A stretch of DNA of 64,000 nucleotides from Mycolicibacterium vinylchloridicum (GCF_013404075.1 NZ_JACBJQ010000002.1:124001-188000), one strand, 5' to 3'. Counted from the first letter of the stretch, positions 24,722 through 33,618 are shown. Made by a program: numbers and translations. Notes: generated by a model not told the origin, from the letters alone.

Positions 24722-26524
24722 CTAGCGCGCCATGTTCGTGAACCGCGACAAATGCAGTTGGTGCGCGACGGTCACAGTACGCGTCGGCCCTGCACGGTGT
24801 TTCGCGACAATCAGGTCGGCTTCACCACCGCGCGGGTCGTCGGTCTCGAAGGCATCGGGCCGATGCAGCAAAATCACCATGTCCGCATCTTGCTCTATTG
24901 AACCGCTTTCCCTTAGATCAGCTAACATTGGCTTCTTGTCGGTTCGCTGCTCAGGACCGCGGTTCAGCTGGCTCATCGCGACCACCGGGACTTCCAGCTC
25001 TTTCGCCAAAAGCTTGATCTGCCTGGAGAATTCGGACACTTCCTGCTGCCGTGACTCGACTTTCTTACCGGACGTCATCAGCTGCAGGTAGTCGAGCACG
25101 ATCAGACGCAGGCCCGCCTTCTGATGCAGCCGGCGAGCCTTCGCGCGGATCTCCATCATCGTCAGGTTCGGCGAATCGTCGATATACAAAGGCGCTTCGC
25201 TGATTTCGCTCATCCGGCGCGCCAACCGTGTCCAGTCGTCGTCGGTCATCCGGCCCGACCGCATGTCAGCCAGCTTGATCTTCGCCTCTGCCGAGAGCAG
25301 CCGCATGACGATCTCGGACTTGCTCATTTCCAGCGAGAACACGATGCTGGGCAGTCGGTGCTTGATCGAGCACGACCGCATGAAGTCGAGCCCAAGCGTG
25401 GAGTTGTGGGTCGGGATCATCGCGTGCCCGGCCAGATATAGGTGGTCCTCGTTGTCGACTTCCACGCACCGCACGGGCACGCTGTCGATGCGACGAACGT
25501 CTGCAACTCCGAACGCAGCACGTACCGGACCGCCGGCTCCGACAAGCTGCCGCGCCGCAGCCGCCGTCACCACATCCGCGCCCGCGCACAATGTCATGGT
25601 GGTGCAGATCCCGCGGGCAGTCGGCCACTGGTGCTCGGCATCCGCGATCAGCACTGTGCCGTCGGAGAATTCGACCTCATAGCACGGTCGGCCGACCATG
25701 ACATCCGTCGCCGCAACCACCCGCGTGGGGCACCCCTCGGCGTCCATCAGGTAGTCGCCGACCTTGACCTCGCCCATCGTGGTCCAGCCCGTCGGCGTCG
25801 GCAGCGGCGTGTCCAGACCCAGCGCCTTGCCCATACCCGGCCTGGCCGCCACCACGATCATCTGACCGGGATGCAGGCCATTGGTCAGCTCGTCGAGTTC
25901 GGTGAAACCCGTCGGCACACCCTTAGAGATGCCGCCCTGCGACGCGATCGCGTCGATCTCGTCCATCGTCGGCTGGAGCAGATCTTCCAGCGGAAGGAAA
26001 TCCTCGGCCGTCCGTCGCTCGGTGACGTCGTAGATCTCCGACTGCGCGCGGTCCACGATCTCGTTGACGTCGGCGCCCTCAGCCCCGGCATAGCCGTACT
26101 GCACCACCCGCGTGCCGGCCTCCACCAGCCGACGCAGCAGCGCCTTCTCGGCGACGATGCCCGCGTAGTACCCGGCATTGGCCGCCGTGGGCACCGTCGA
26201 GATCAGCGTGTGCAGATACGGTGCCCCGCCGATGCGGCGCAACAGACCGCGCCGGTCCAGCTCGGCCGCCACGGTGACCGCGTCCGCGGGCTCCCCGCGG
26301 CCGTAGAGGTCCAAGATCGCGTCGTAGACGTTCTGGTGGGCGGGCCGGTAGAAGTCGCCCGGGCGCAGCCGCTCCAGGACGTCGGCGATGGCGTCCTTGG
26401 ACAGCAGCATGCCGCCCAACACCGACTGCTCGGCAGCAAGGTCTTGCGGAGGCTGGCGACCGAAGTCCTCCGAAGGAGGAGGACTATCCATCCCGGTCTG
26501 TCCGAGATCGTCAACGACCGCCAT
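24722..26524 (-). CDS. dnaB: Replicative DNA helicase DnaB with intein
   Basis: 600 residues from ATG 26524 (MAVVDDLGQTGMD), with GGAGG 11-15 nt upstream; an in-frame extension to 26605 would read through an SOS box and is rejected. The N-terminal domain (PPQDLAAEQSVLGGML) and RecA-like helicase domain (VVAARPGMGK...STLGLDF, Walker B LIVLDYLQLM, AMSQLNRGPE) are complete once the insertion at residues 234-374 is removed, giving a normal 459-residue DnaB. It unwinds DNA at the fork as a hexamer. Splicing is required because the intein splits the GKS of the P-loop, so ATPase activity depends on it. No second insertion is seen in the SQLNRGPE loop region. Confidence 0.95.
   Translation of the reverse strand: MAVVDDLGQTGMDSPPPSEDFGRQPPQDLAAEQSVLGGMLLSKDAIADVLERLRPGDFYRPAHQNVYDAILDLYGRGEPADAVTVAAELDRRGLLRRIGGAPYLHTLISTVPTAANAGYYAGIVAEKALLRRLVEAGTRVVQYGYAGAEGADVNEIVDRAQSEIYDVTERRTAEDFLPLEDLLQPTMDEIDAIASQGGISKGVPTGFTELDELTNGLHPGQMIVVAARPGMGKALGLDTPLPTPTGWTTMGEVKVGDYLMDAEGCPTRVVAATDVMVGRPCYEVEFSDGTVLIADAEHQWPTARGICTTMTLCAGADVVTAAAARQLVGAGGPVRAAFGVADVRRIDSVPVRCVEVDNEDHLYLAGHAMIPTHNSTLGLDFMRSCSIKHRLPSIVFSLEMSKSEIVMRLLSAEAKIKLADMRSGRMTDDDWTRLARRMSEISEAPLYIDDSPNLTMMEIRAKARRLHQKAGLRLIVLDYLQLMTSGKKVESRQQEVSEFSRQIKLLAKELEVPVVAMSQLNRGPEQRTDKKPMLADLRESGSIEQDADMVILLHRPDAFETDDPRGGEADLIVAKHRAGPTRTVTVAHQLHLSRFTNMAR
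25403..25825 (-). mobile_element. Class 3 mini-intein in DnaB P-loop
   Basis: 141 residues, from Ala just after GMGK to the Asn before STLGLDF. The usual Cys/Ser/Thr at position 1 is replaced by Ala (ALGLDTPLPTPTG). The class 3 WCT triplet is present: Trp in block B (AEHQW), Cys in block F (VRCVEVDNEDHLYL, about intein residue 120), Thr in block G (MIPTHN). There is no homing endonuclease domain (no dodecapeptide motifs; too short). The C-extein begins with Ser. Class 3 inteins start splicing through the block F Cys. Confidence 0.93.
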
Positions 26525-26554
26525 CGGGTAATCCCCACCTCCGCCTGATAACTG

Positions 26555-26570
26555 TCGAACGTCAGTTCGA
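26555..26570. promoter_or_regulatory. LexA SOS box upstream of dnaB
   Basis: TCGAACGTCAGTTCGA matches the mycobacterial/Gram-positive-type SOS consensus TCGAAC-N4-GTTCGA at all 12 fixed positions. It lies 31-46 bp upstream of the dnaB ATG, where LexA would cover the promoter. It implies DNA-damage induction of the replicative helicase. Confidence 0.85.
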
Positions 26571-26705
26571 CGCTTAGTCGGAGGTCTACCCCACACCCCC
26601 GACAAGTACTCGCCGCGACGGTGATGACCAGCACCGCCGACGGCTCACGCTAGACGTTGCTGGAGCCCTCGCAAACCGAGCCTGTTCATCAACCTGTTAG
26701 TGGTT

Positions 26706-26890
26706 TGTGGATAGCTGGGGAAGGTGGTGTTGAGGCCTTGGGGAAAACCTGTGGATCATGGATCAATTTGGTGCCATCTGCCCAGCTGAGAGCAGGATAG
26801 GCCCTGGTGGGTGTTGTGGATGGCAAGTTCCCCGGCGTGTCGGCCCCGGTTGCGATCTCGGGCGTGTTGTGTTGCCGGAGGTTATGCACA
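26706..26890. promoter_or_regulatory. Cluster of DnaA-box-like 9-mers
   Basis: Within the dnaB-rplI gap, four 9-mers resemble TTATCCACA: CTATCCACA (complement of 26706-26714, 8/9), TGATCCACA (complement of 26750-26758, 7/9), CCATCCACA (complement of 26815-26823, 7/9) and TTATGCACA (26882-26890, forward, 8/9). They are spaced 44-67 bp. No AT-rich unwinding region is adjacent, so this is not proposed as an origin; a DnaA-binding regulatory site is possible. Confidence 0.4.
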
Positions 26891-26953
26891 AGGTTAACGG
26901 CTGGTTAGATTAGCTGAGCCGGGCCCACCGGAATGTGTTCGCCAGAAATGCAG

Positions 26954-26998
26954 CAATTCCCCGGGAGCGACCTCGAAAGGTCGCCACCCGGGGAATTG
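26954..26998 (-). terminator. Terminator of the rpsF-ssb-rpsR-rplI operon
   Basis: A long stem-loop beginning 10 bp after the rplI stop: outer arms CAATTCCCCGGG / CCCGGGGAATTG, inner arms CGACCT / AGGTCG around a CGAA tetraloop, with small internal mismatches. No T-run follows in either direction, but stem strength and position make termination very likely. Confidence 0.85.
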
Positions 26999-27008
26999 AC
27001 GCGTATGG

Positions 27009-27464
27009 CTAACTTTGTGCGACGACGTCGACGGTCACGTCGACCTTCACCTCGGGGTGCAGCTGCACGCCGACGGTGTGGGCACCGGTCGCCTTGATGT
27101 GAGCCTTGGGCAGCTGCACGGTGCGCTTGTCCAAGTTGGGGCCGCCGGCCTTCTTGATCGCCGTGACGATGTCGTTGGCGGTCACCGAGCCGAACAGCTT
27201 GCCCTCCGTGGAGGACTTCACCGGCAGCTGGATCGAGCCCAGGCCCGCGATCGCGGCCTTGATCTCGTCAGCGTGCTCGCGGTCACGCACGGTCTTGATC
27301 TCGCGGGCACGGCGGATCTCGTCGGCTTGCTTCTGCGCACCGCGCGAGGCCGTGATGGCCAGGCCGCGAGGCAGCAGGTAGTTGCGGCCGTACCCGTCCT
27401 TCACCTCGACGGTGTCACCGGCAGCGCCGAGGTGGTCGACCTCAGCGGTCAGGATCAGCTTCAT
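27009..27464 (-). CDS. rplI: 50S ribosomal protein L9
   Basis: 151 residues from ATG 27464. The N-terminal domain has the invariant L9 segment [18 protein letters not shown], then a long connecting helix ([20 protein letters not shown]) and the C-terminal domain ending [11 protein letters not shown]. It binds the base of the L1 stalk on 23S rRNA and helps keep the reading frame. It is the last gene of the operon, 17 bp after rpsR, and is followed by a strong hairpin. Confidence 0.97.
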   Translation of the reverse strand: MKLILTAEVDHLGAAGDTVEVKDGYGRNYLLPRGLAITASRGAQKQADEIRRAREIKTVRDREHADEIKAAIAGLGSIQLPVKSSTEGKLFGSVTANDIVTAIKKAGGPNLDKRTVQLPKAHIKATGAHTVGVQLHPEVKVDVTVDVVAQS

Positions 27465-27481
27465 CTCGATACGTCCGTTCT

Positions 27482-27736
27482 CTACCGTGCCGCCGACGTG
27501 AACGGAAGCAGGGCAACCTCACGCGCGTTCTTGACCGCGATCGCGATGTCGCGCTGGTGCTGCACGCAGTTACCGGTCACCCGGCGGGCACGGATCTTGC
27601 CGCGCTCGCTGATGTAGGTACGCAGCAGCTGGGTGTCCTTGTAGTCGATGTCCTGCCCCTTCTTGGAGCAGAACACGCACTTGCGGGTCTTGACCGGCTT
27701 TTCCGGTGCCGGACGCCGCTTGTTGGTCTTGGCCAT
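27482..27736 (-). CDS. rpsR: 30S ribosomal protein S18
   Basis: 84 residues from ATG 27736 ([15 protein letters not shown]). The segment [20 protein letters not shown] contains the CxxC of a zinc-ribbon (C+) S18; a further Cys lies in [12 protein letters not shown]. It pairs with S6 on the small-subunit platform. This is the primary, ssb-linked copy equivalent to M. tuberculosis rpsR1, rather than the zinc-free paralogue made under zinc starvation. It lies 57 bp after ssb. Confidence 0.97.
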   Translation of the reverse strand: MAKTNKRRPAPEKPVKTRKCVFCSKKGQDIDYKDTQLLRTYISERGKIRARRVTGNCVQHQRDIAIAVKNAREVALLPFTSAAR

Positions 27737-27793
27737 GGGTCAATCTCTTTCGTTCTTCAGATGGCGCGCCATTGGCGCACAAAGGTTTCTATC

Positions 27794-28315
27794 TCAGAAA
27801 GGCGGTTCGTCGTCGCCGCCGGCGAACGACCCCGACGCCGGGGCACTGCCCCACGGATCGTCGTTGCCCGACTCGCTGGCCGCCGCCGGCCGGGAATTCC
27901 CGCCGCCGCCACCACTGCCGCCGCCGAAGCCGCCGCCCCCGCCACCACTGCGCGAGGCCTTGTTGACCTTGGCGGTGGCATACCGCAGCGACGGGCCGAT
28001 CTCGTCGACCTCGAGCTCCACGACGGTGCGCTTCTCACCCTCGCGGGTTTCGAAGGACCGCTGCTTGAGCCGGCCCTGAACGATCACCCGAGAACCCCGG
28101 GTGAGGCTCTCGGCCACGTTCTCGGCCGCCTCACGCCAGATGTTGCAGCGCAGGAACAGCGCCTCGCCGTCTTTCCACTCGTTGGTCTGACGGTCGAACG
28201 TGCGCGGTGTCGACGCCACCGTGAAGTTGGCGACGGCAGCACCGGACGGGGTGAACCGAAGTTCGGGGTCGGCGGTCAGATTTCCGACGACGGTGATGGT
28301 CGTGTCACCGGCCAC
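27794..28315 (-). CDS. ssb: Single-stranded DNA-binding protein
   Basis: 173 residues from GTG 28315 with AGGAGG 5 nt upstream. The OB fold (residues 1-115) starts [18 protein letters not shown] and includes [20 protein letters not shown] Gly-rich flexible tail follows, and the acidic tip DDEPPF is the standard docking peptide for replication and repair proteins. It works as a tetramer on single-stranded DNA. It sits between rpsF (86 bp upstream) and rpsR, the order conserved in actinobacteria. Confidence 0.97.
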   Translation of the reverse strand: MAGDTTITVVGNLTADPELRFTPSGAAVANFTVASTPRTFDRQTNEWKDGEALFLRCNIWREAAENVAESLTRGSRVIVQGRLKQRSFETREGEKRTVVELEVDEIGPSLRYATAKVNKASRSGGGGGGFGGGSGGGGGNSRPAAASESGNDDPWGSAPASGSFAGGDDEPPF

Positions 28316-28401
28316 AAGGTCCTCCTGGCATAGGCGGATGGATTCACCGCGAGCCTACGTAACAGCTCCGACGCGCGGCGAGCTTTATCCACGGGTGTGG
28401 C

Positions 28402-28692
28402 TTAGTGCTTATCGGTCCGCATCACCTTGGTCCGCAGCACCGACTCGTTCAGGTTGAGCTGACGGTCGAGCTCGGACACGGTGGCCGGTTCGGCCTTCAC
28501 ATCGACGACGGCATAAATGCCCTCGGCATGCTTGGCGATCTCGTACGCCAGGCGGCGCCTACCCCAGATGTCGACCTTGTCGACCGAACCGCCGTCAGTG
28601 CGGACGACGTTCAAGAACGTATCCAGGGACGGAGCTACGGTGCGCTCGTCGAGAGTGGGGTCAAGGATGACCATGATTTCGTATGGACGCAT
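28402..28692 (-). CDS. rpsF: 30S ribosomal protein S6
   Basis: 96 residues from ATG 28692 ([18 protein letters not shown]), the normal length for mycobacterial S6. An in-frame extension to 28728 would read through the ribosome site AGGAGGTGA and is rejected. The S6 segment [18 protein letters not shown] is typical. It binds 16S rRNA together with S18. It is the first gene of the rpsF-ssb-rpsR-rplI operon, and its leader contains a foldable hairpin. Confidence 0.96.
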   Translation of the reverse strand: MRPYEIMVILDPTLDERTVAPSLDTFLNVVRTDGGSVDKVDIWGRRRLAYEIAKHAEGIYAVVDVKAEPATVSELDRQLNLNESVLRTKVMRTDKH

Positions 28693-28705
28693 GGGAACCT
28701 CATCA

Positions 28706-28748
28706 CCTCCTATGGTCGTAGCGGCCACGGCGTATCCGTGGCAGAAGG
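28706..28748 (-). promoter_or_regulatory. Possible structured leader of rpsF mRNA
   Basis: On the minus strand the leader holds CCACGG-N5-CCGTGG (28725-28741). It is flanked upstream by CCTTCT (28743-28748) and downstream by the ribosome site AGGAGG (28706-28711). CCUUCU can pair fully with AGGAGG using one G-U pair, enclosing the hairpin and hiding the ribosome site. S6:S18 feedback on rpsF leaders is known in other bacteria, but the ACCGAA motif of that element was not found here. Confidence 0.35.
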
Positions 28749-28803
28749 GTCGCCTGCGTCGGCAACCCGGCTAGGTTACCGGAGCACAGGCTGAACAGCG
28801 AAA

Positions 28804-29442
28804 TCAGCTCCGCTGGCCGTAGTACTCCAAGGCCAGCTGCACGGTCGCAGCAGAGGCTTTGCTCAGATCTCCCGCGTCGAACGGCGGCTGGGGGTCGTAC
28901 TCGATCATCAGCTGGCTGGCCTGCGCGGCCTCAGGCCCCACCAGTAGCTCGACCAGTCGCAATGCCATGTCGATGCCGCTGGACACCCCCGCTGCGGTGA
29001 TGATGCGCTCCGGCAGGTGCTCGACGACCCGGTCCGGGGTGTAGACCGCGCCGAACGATTCCAGCAGTTCGGTGGCGCGCCAATGGGTGGCGGCGGTCAG
29101 CCCGGTCAGCAGGCCCGCCGCGGCGAGCAGCAGGCTGCCGGTGCACACCGACGTGGTGAACACGGTGTGGCGGTGCACCTGGCGAATCCAGTCGAGCACG
29201 GCGGTGTCCTCGACGAGAGTGCGGGTGCCGATCCCGCCCGGGAAGACCAGGACATCCGGTGTGGTGACCTCGTCGAAGGTGGCGTCGCAGGTCAGCCCGA
29301 GCATGCCGTTGTCGCTGCGGACCTCCCCGCGCTGATGCCCGACGAATACGACGTCAATGGACGGGACCCGCTGCAGCACCTCGTAGGGGCCGATCGCGTC
29401 CAGTGCGGTGTTACGCGGGAACAGTGCTATCGCGACTTGCAT
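28804..29442 (-). CDS. DJ-1/PfpI family protein (Rv0052-like)
   Basis: 212 residues from ATG 29442 (MQVAIALFPRNTALDAIGPYEV), a start that gives the common family N-terminus. The nucleophile elbow is SVCTGSLLLAAAG, with the reactive Cys, and VLVFPGGIGTR precedes it. There is no C-terminal AraC DNA-binding domain. Relatives include isonitrile hydratase-like proteins and glyoxalases; the activity here is unknown. It overlaps the end of the upstream glycosyltransferase gene by 32 bp, matching the Rv0051-Rv0052 neighbourhood of M. tuberculosis. Confidence 0.85.
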   Translation of the reverse strand: MQVAIALFPRNTALDAIGPYEVLQRVPSIDVVFVGHQRGEVRSDNGMLGLTCDATFDEVTTPDVLVFPGGIGTRTLVEDTAVLDWIRQVHRHTVFTTSVCTGSLLLAAAGLLTGLTAATHWRATELLESFGAVYTPDRVVEHLPERIITAAGVSSGIDMALRLVELLVGPEAAQASQLMIEYDPQPPFDAGDLSKASAATVQLALEYYGQRS

Positions 29443-31123
29443 CCGGTGCCTCTTGCTGTTCGGGCGGATCGAGAGCCGCCACCCGCGGGCGCAGCCATCG
29501 CGGAAACCATTGCGGGGGAGCATCTTCAGCGCGGTCGAACACTCCCCCGGCCGGATCGTCCACCCGGCCGTTCCAGCGCACCAGATCCAGGTCGGGCCGG
29601 TAGATCTGGCGCACCACCAACACGATCAGCCCGATCACCGCGATATCGCGCAGCAACACCGTCGCGGTGAACCACTGCTCGGGCAGGCCCTTGTTCGCCT
29701 CGCCGTACAGGTAGTACATCCGCGGCACCCACACCAGCATGTCAACGGTCATCCACGCCAACAAGATTCGGCGGTGCGGCAAAGCGAGCACCGCCAGCGG
29801 CACCAGCCACAGCGAGAACTGGGGGCTCCACACCTTGTTCACCAACAGGAACGCCGCCACCGTCAGGAACGCCAGTTGCGCCACCCGCGGCCGCTGCGGT
29901 GCGGTCAGGGCGATGTAGGCGATCGCCGCGCAGCACAACAGGAACAGCACCGCGACGACGATGTTGAGGATCACCGGCGGCTCCCAGAATCCGAGATTCT
30001 TGTCGAAGCCGTCCCAGCCGGTGAACGACTTCACCACGTTGTACAGCGAGTCCATGTCGTCACCGCGACGGGAGTTGAGCCGGAAGAACTCCGACCACCC
30101 GCGCGGGAACAACGCCATCACCGGCAGATTGACGGCGAACCACGCGCCGACCGCGGCCACCACTGTCTTGGCGGCCTCGGGCATCCGGTCGCTACGGATT
30201 GCGAGCACCACGATCGGCAGCAACAACAGTGCGGGATACAGCTTGGCGGCCACCCCGAGGCCGATCAGAATTCCGGCCAGTACCGGCCTTCGTCGCGCCC
30301 AGGCCAGCAGGCCGCCGATCGCCAAAGCCGTTGCCAGCGCGTCGAAATTGGTGAAGATCTGGAAGACCAGCACCGGTGACGCCGCCACCAGCGCGGCGTC
30401 CCAGACCCGTCGGCCCGCCAGCCACGAGGTCGCCCACACCGTCGTCAGCCAGGCCAGGGCGAGGCCGAACGCCGCGAAGTTGAAGAACATCACCACTTCG
30501 GCGATCACCGGCAGCGACATCATCTTGGCCGCCGCGGTGTAGGTCTTGGCCAGCGCCATCGACACGTACTGGTAGACCCCGGTCAGTACCGGATATTCCA
30601 TGTAGCGAATCGCGGGCTTGCCGTCGTAGCGGAACTGCGGCCGGCCGCTGGAGTCCGTCTCGATCCAGCTCGACTTGTACGGAAAACGCCCCTGGCTCAA
30701 CAGCTCCGCACCGTAGAGCGGCACGGTGTCGGAGTAGCACAGTTCGAAATAGGCGCGTTGGTTCTGCCAATTCGCCACCCGTTGATCGGGCGGCCCGCTC
30801 CCGACGGTCTGCAAACACGGCGCCTTGGTGGACCACCCCAGCGCCAGCACCACCAGTGCCATCAGGAACATCACCCGCAGCGGGGTGAACACCCGGGTAC
30901 GGCCGATCAGCGCGTGCCGGCCCACCGGTCCGCCAACCACCTCCGAGAGCGCAGCGCCCAAAGCGTCGTTGCGGCTGGGCTTGTCGCGGTCGTCGGCACT
31001 GCGAAGGTCGTCTGCCAGCGGTTGCGGCGAGATGGTGGCGCGACCCGAGCCCACTAAGAAACCGCCGGCCGGCGCGCTGGCCGGCCGGTCGGCCGAAGGA
31101 TCATGGCTCTCGCCGTCGATCAC
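29411..31123 (-). CDS. Glycosyltransferase family 87 membrane protein (Rv0051-like)
   Basis: 570 residues from GTG 31123. A cytoplasmic N-terminal stretch of about 80 residues is followed by around ten hydrophobic helices (VMFLMALVVLALGW, VIAEVVMFFNFAAFGLALAW, LYPALLLLPIVVLAI and others), the GT-C architecture that uses polyprenyl-phosphate sugars. An extracytoplasmic loop follows the first helix. It likely adds mannose, arabinose or a similar sugar to an envelope glycan; the substrate is unknown. Its start overlaps the ponA1 stop by 4 bp (GTGA), so the two are coupled and probably serve wall synthesis. Confidence 0.85.
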   Translation of the reverse strand: MIDGESHDPSADRPASAPAGGFLVGSGRATISPQPLADDLRSADDRDKPSRNDALGAALSEVVGGPVGRHALIGRTRVFTPLRVMFLMALVVLALGWSTKAPCLQTVGSGPPDQRVANWQNQRAYFELCYSDTVPLYGAELLSQGRFPYKSSWIETDSSGRPQFRYDGKPAIRYMEYPVLTGVYQYVSMALAKTYTAAAKMMSLPVIAEVVMFFNFAAFGLALAWLTTVWATSWLAGRRVWDAALVAASPVLVFQIFTNFDALATALAIGGLLAWARRRPVLAGILIGLGVAAKLYPALLLLPIVVLAIRSDRMPEAAKTVVAAVGAWFAVNLPVMALFPRGWSEFFRLNSRRGDDMDSLYNVVKSFTGWDGFDKNLGFWEPPVILNIVVAVLFLLCCAAIAYIALTAPQRPRVAQLAFLTVAAFLLVNKVWSPQFSLWLVPLAVLALPHRRILLAWMTVDMLVWVPRMYYLYGEANKGLPEQWFTATVLLRDIAVIGLIVLVVRQIYRPDLDLVRWNGRVDDPAGGVFDRAEDAPPQWFPRWLRPRVAALDPPEQQEAPDASRDSTVPA

Positions 31124-33618
31124 GGCGGCGGAGGTGGCGGCGGGAGGGGTGCGCCTGCGTCACCACCGACCGGCAGCGGCTGCTCCGGCGCACCCGGTAC
31201 CCCGGGAGGAGGCGGCGGCCCGACGGGCACGGTGATCGTCGTCGGCGGGCCGAGCGGAATCGTGATGCCCGGCGCGACTTCGATACTCGGCTGGATGACC
31301 GTCTCGGTCGTCGACGGCTTCGGCGGAGGGGGTGGGGCGGCCGGCACACCGGCGTAGCCGCCGATCTCGGTCGGCTTGGGGAACGTCTCGTTGTCAGTGC
31401 CCTTGAGGGCGCCGTCCATCGTCGCTTTCCAGATGTCGGACGGAATGCCCGAGCCGTACACCGGCCCACCGCCCTTGTTCACCAGGGGCTGGGTGCCGTC
31501 GGTGGTGCCGACCCACACGGCCGTCGACAACGACGGGGTGTAACCGACCATCCACGCGTCCCGGTTGGCGCCGGTGTCACCGAGCTGGTTGGTTCCGGTC
31601 TTGGCCGCCGATGCGCGCCCGCCGGCCAGGTTGTGCCCGTTGGACCAGCCCGCGATCGGCTGCATGGCCGCAGTCACGTTGTCGGCCACCGCTTTCGGGA
31701 TGCGCTGCTCTCCGCTGTCGTCCGAGGTACTGGCATCGAAGAGCACCTCGCCGCGCGAGTTCACGACCTTCTGCACGAAATGCGGCTTGTGGTAGACACC
31801 GGAGTTCGCCAGGGTCGCGTACGCCGAGGCCATGTCCAAGACCCGAGACTGGTACTGGCCCAGCACAATACCGTTATTCGGCGGTCCGCCCTTGCCGTCT
31901 TCGGACAGGGTGTGGTCCACGCCCGGGAAGCTCTCCGCGATTCCCGCGCTGTGCGCGGCATCGGCGACGTCGCTCGGGCCGTTCTCCAGCTTGAGCATCA
32001 GCCGGTAATACGACGTGTTCAGCGATCGTTTGAGAGCCTCGGCGATATTGCAGACGCCGCAACCCTCGCCCTCGACGTTGGTGATCGTGATGCCGTTGAG
32101 CGTGACCGGGGAGCTGTCCACCTGATAGCCAAGCCCGATGCCCTGTTCGAGGGCCGCCACCAACGCGAACACCTTGAACGACGACCCCGTCGGCAACCCG
32201 GCCTGAGCGAAATCGAAGCCCTGGGCGTCGGATCCGCCGTAGTAGGCCTTCACACCACCGGTCTTCGGGTCGATCGACACCACCGCTGACCGCATATCCG
32301 GCATCTGCCCGTCGAGATACTTCGACACCGCGTCCTCGGCGGCTTGCTGCGCCTGCGGGTCGATCGTCGTGGTGATCTGCAGGCCCTGGGTGTTCAGCGT
32401 CTGCTCGTCGATGTTGAACAGATCGAGCAGTTCCTTGGTGACCTGGCGTTCGATCAATCCGTTGGGCCCGGTGGTGACGCTGGCCGCGCGGGCCTGATCG
32501 GGTGGCACCGTCGCCGGGAAGACCTGTGCTGCGCGTTCCTCTTTGGACAGCGCACCGATCGACACCATGCCGTCGAGCACCCAGTTCCACCGGCTGACCG
32601 CACCCTCGGGATCGACGGCCGGATCCAGCGTCGACGGCCGCTGGATCAGCGCCGCCAGCAATGCGCCCTCGGCAACGTTCAACTGCTCGACCGGCTTGTC
32701 GAAGTAGGCCTTCGACGCCGCCGAGATGCCGTACGCCCCGCGACCGAAATAGATGATGTTCAGATATGCCTGCAGCACTTGGTCTTTGGACCACTCACTG
32801 GACATCTTCGTCGAGATGACCAGCTCCTTGGCCTTACGCACCACACCGCCGATACCCGAGCGGGCATCGCCGACGAGGGCGTTCTTCACGTACTGCTGGG
32901 TGATCGTCGAGGCGCCCTGCAAGTCGCCCCCGGTGAGATTGTTCTTCAGCGCACGGGCGAAGCCCGAGAGTGAAAACCCCGGGTTGCTGTAGAAATCGCG
33001 GTCCTCGGCGGCCATCACCGCGTTGCGCACCTGTACCGGTATCTGGTCGATGTTGACGTCGACCCGGTTACCTTCCGGCGGAACGATTTTCGCGAGCTCC
33101 GAGCCGTCGCTGGCCAGGATTGTCGACACCTGGTTGGTCCGCAGGTCGCCGGGCTGAGGCACCTTGACGATCAGGTACGCCATGCCGAAGGTGATCAGCG
33201 GCAGCACCACCATCAGGACCACCGCGAGGTACAGCGAACGGCGCACCCACTTCCAGCTGATCTGCTGGGAGAAGGTCGGCGGCTTCGGCGGCGGGCCGGC
33301 CGGTCCGCCGGTGCGCGGCGGTCGTGGTGGCGGCGGCGGAAGCTTCGGCGGGGCTGTGCCTTCGAGGGCGGCCTTGACCACGTCGATCGGGTCGCGCAGC
33401 GGCACGGTGTCGTCACGCACCGGCTCGATGATCGACGTCAGCCTGTCGTCCGGGGGCACCTGTCGGCGCGGTGCGCTCCGGGTCGGACCGGCGGAATCAG
33501 CGGGCCTGGCCACCGGAAACTTGGTCGTCGGCGACTCGGGATGATCGGACGCATCAGCACGCCCTGATCCCGTGCGGTTGTCAGTGCCAGGCCGGTCGTG
33601 ACGCCCTTCGCTATTCAC
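31120..33618 (-). CDS. ponA1: Bifunctional class A penicillin-binding protein PonA1
   Basis: 832 residues from GTG 33618; the frame extends to 33702 but this start overlaps the upstream stop by 8 bp (GTGAATAG). A cytoplasmic Pro-rich region is followed by one membrane helix (LAVVLMVVLPLITFGMAYLI). The GT51 transglycosylase has EDRDFYSNPGF and STITQQYVKN; the transpeptidase has SSFK, SLN and KTG. The tail is Pro-rich (residues of about 780-832). It polymerises and cross-links peptidoglycan and is a main polar-growth enzyme in mycobacteria. The Rv0049-ponA1-Rv0051 order is conserved. Confidence 0.96.
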   Translation of the reverse strand: MNSEGRHDRPGTDNRTGSGRADASDHPESPTTKFPVARPADSAGPTRSAPRRQVPPDDRLTSIIEPVRDDTVPLRDPIDVVKAALEGTAPPKLPPPPPRPPRTGGPAGPPPKPPTFSQQISWKWVRRSLYLAVVLMVVLPLITFGMAYLIVKVPQPGDLRTNQVSTILASDGSELAKIVPPEGNRVDVNIDQIPVQVRNAVMAAEDRDFYSNPGFSLSGFARALKNNLTGGDLQGASTITQQYVKNALVGDARSGIGGVVRKAKELVISTKMSSEWSKDQVLQAYLNIIYFGRGAYGISAASKAYFDKPVEQLNVAEGALLAALIQRPSTLDPAVDPEGAVSRWNWVLDGMVSIGALSKEERAAQVFPATVPPDQARAASVTTGPNGLIERQVTKELLDLFNIDEQTLNTQGLQITTTIDPQAQQAAEDAVSKYLDGQMPDMRSAVVSIDPKTGGVKAYYGGSDAQGFDFAQAGLPTGSSFKVFALVAALEQGIGLGYQVDSSPVTLNGITITNVEGEGCGVCNIAEALKRSLNTSYYRLMLKLENGPSDVADAAHSAGIAESFPGVDHTLSEDGKGGPPNNGIVLGQYQSRVLDMASAYATLANSGVYHKPHFVQKVVNSRGEVLFDASTSDDSGEQRIPKAVADNVTAAMQPIAGWSNGHNLAGGRASAAKTGTNQLGDTGANRDAWMVGYTPSLSTAVWVGTTDGTQPLVNKGGGPVYGSGIPSDIWKATMDGALKGTDNETFPKPTEIGGYAGVPAAPPPPPKPSTTETVIQPSIEVAPGITIPLGPPTTITVPVGPPPPPGVPGAPEQPLPVGGDAGAPLPPPPPPP

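Noticed and set aside
25403..25825. Frameshift or assembly insertion in dnaB
   Set aside because: The insertion keeps frame, has intein blocks A, B, F and G, and sits exactly in the P-loop, so it is an intein.
26525..27008. A chromosomal origin in the dnaB-rplI gap
   Set aside because: DnaA-like 9-mers are few and imperfect and there is no AT-rich region; mycobacterial oriC lies by dnaA, which is not in the window.
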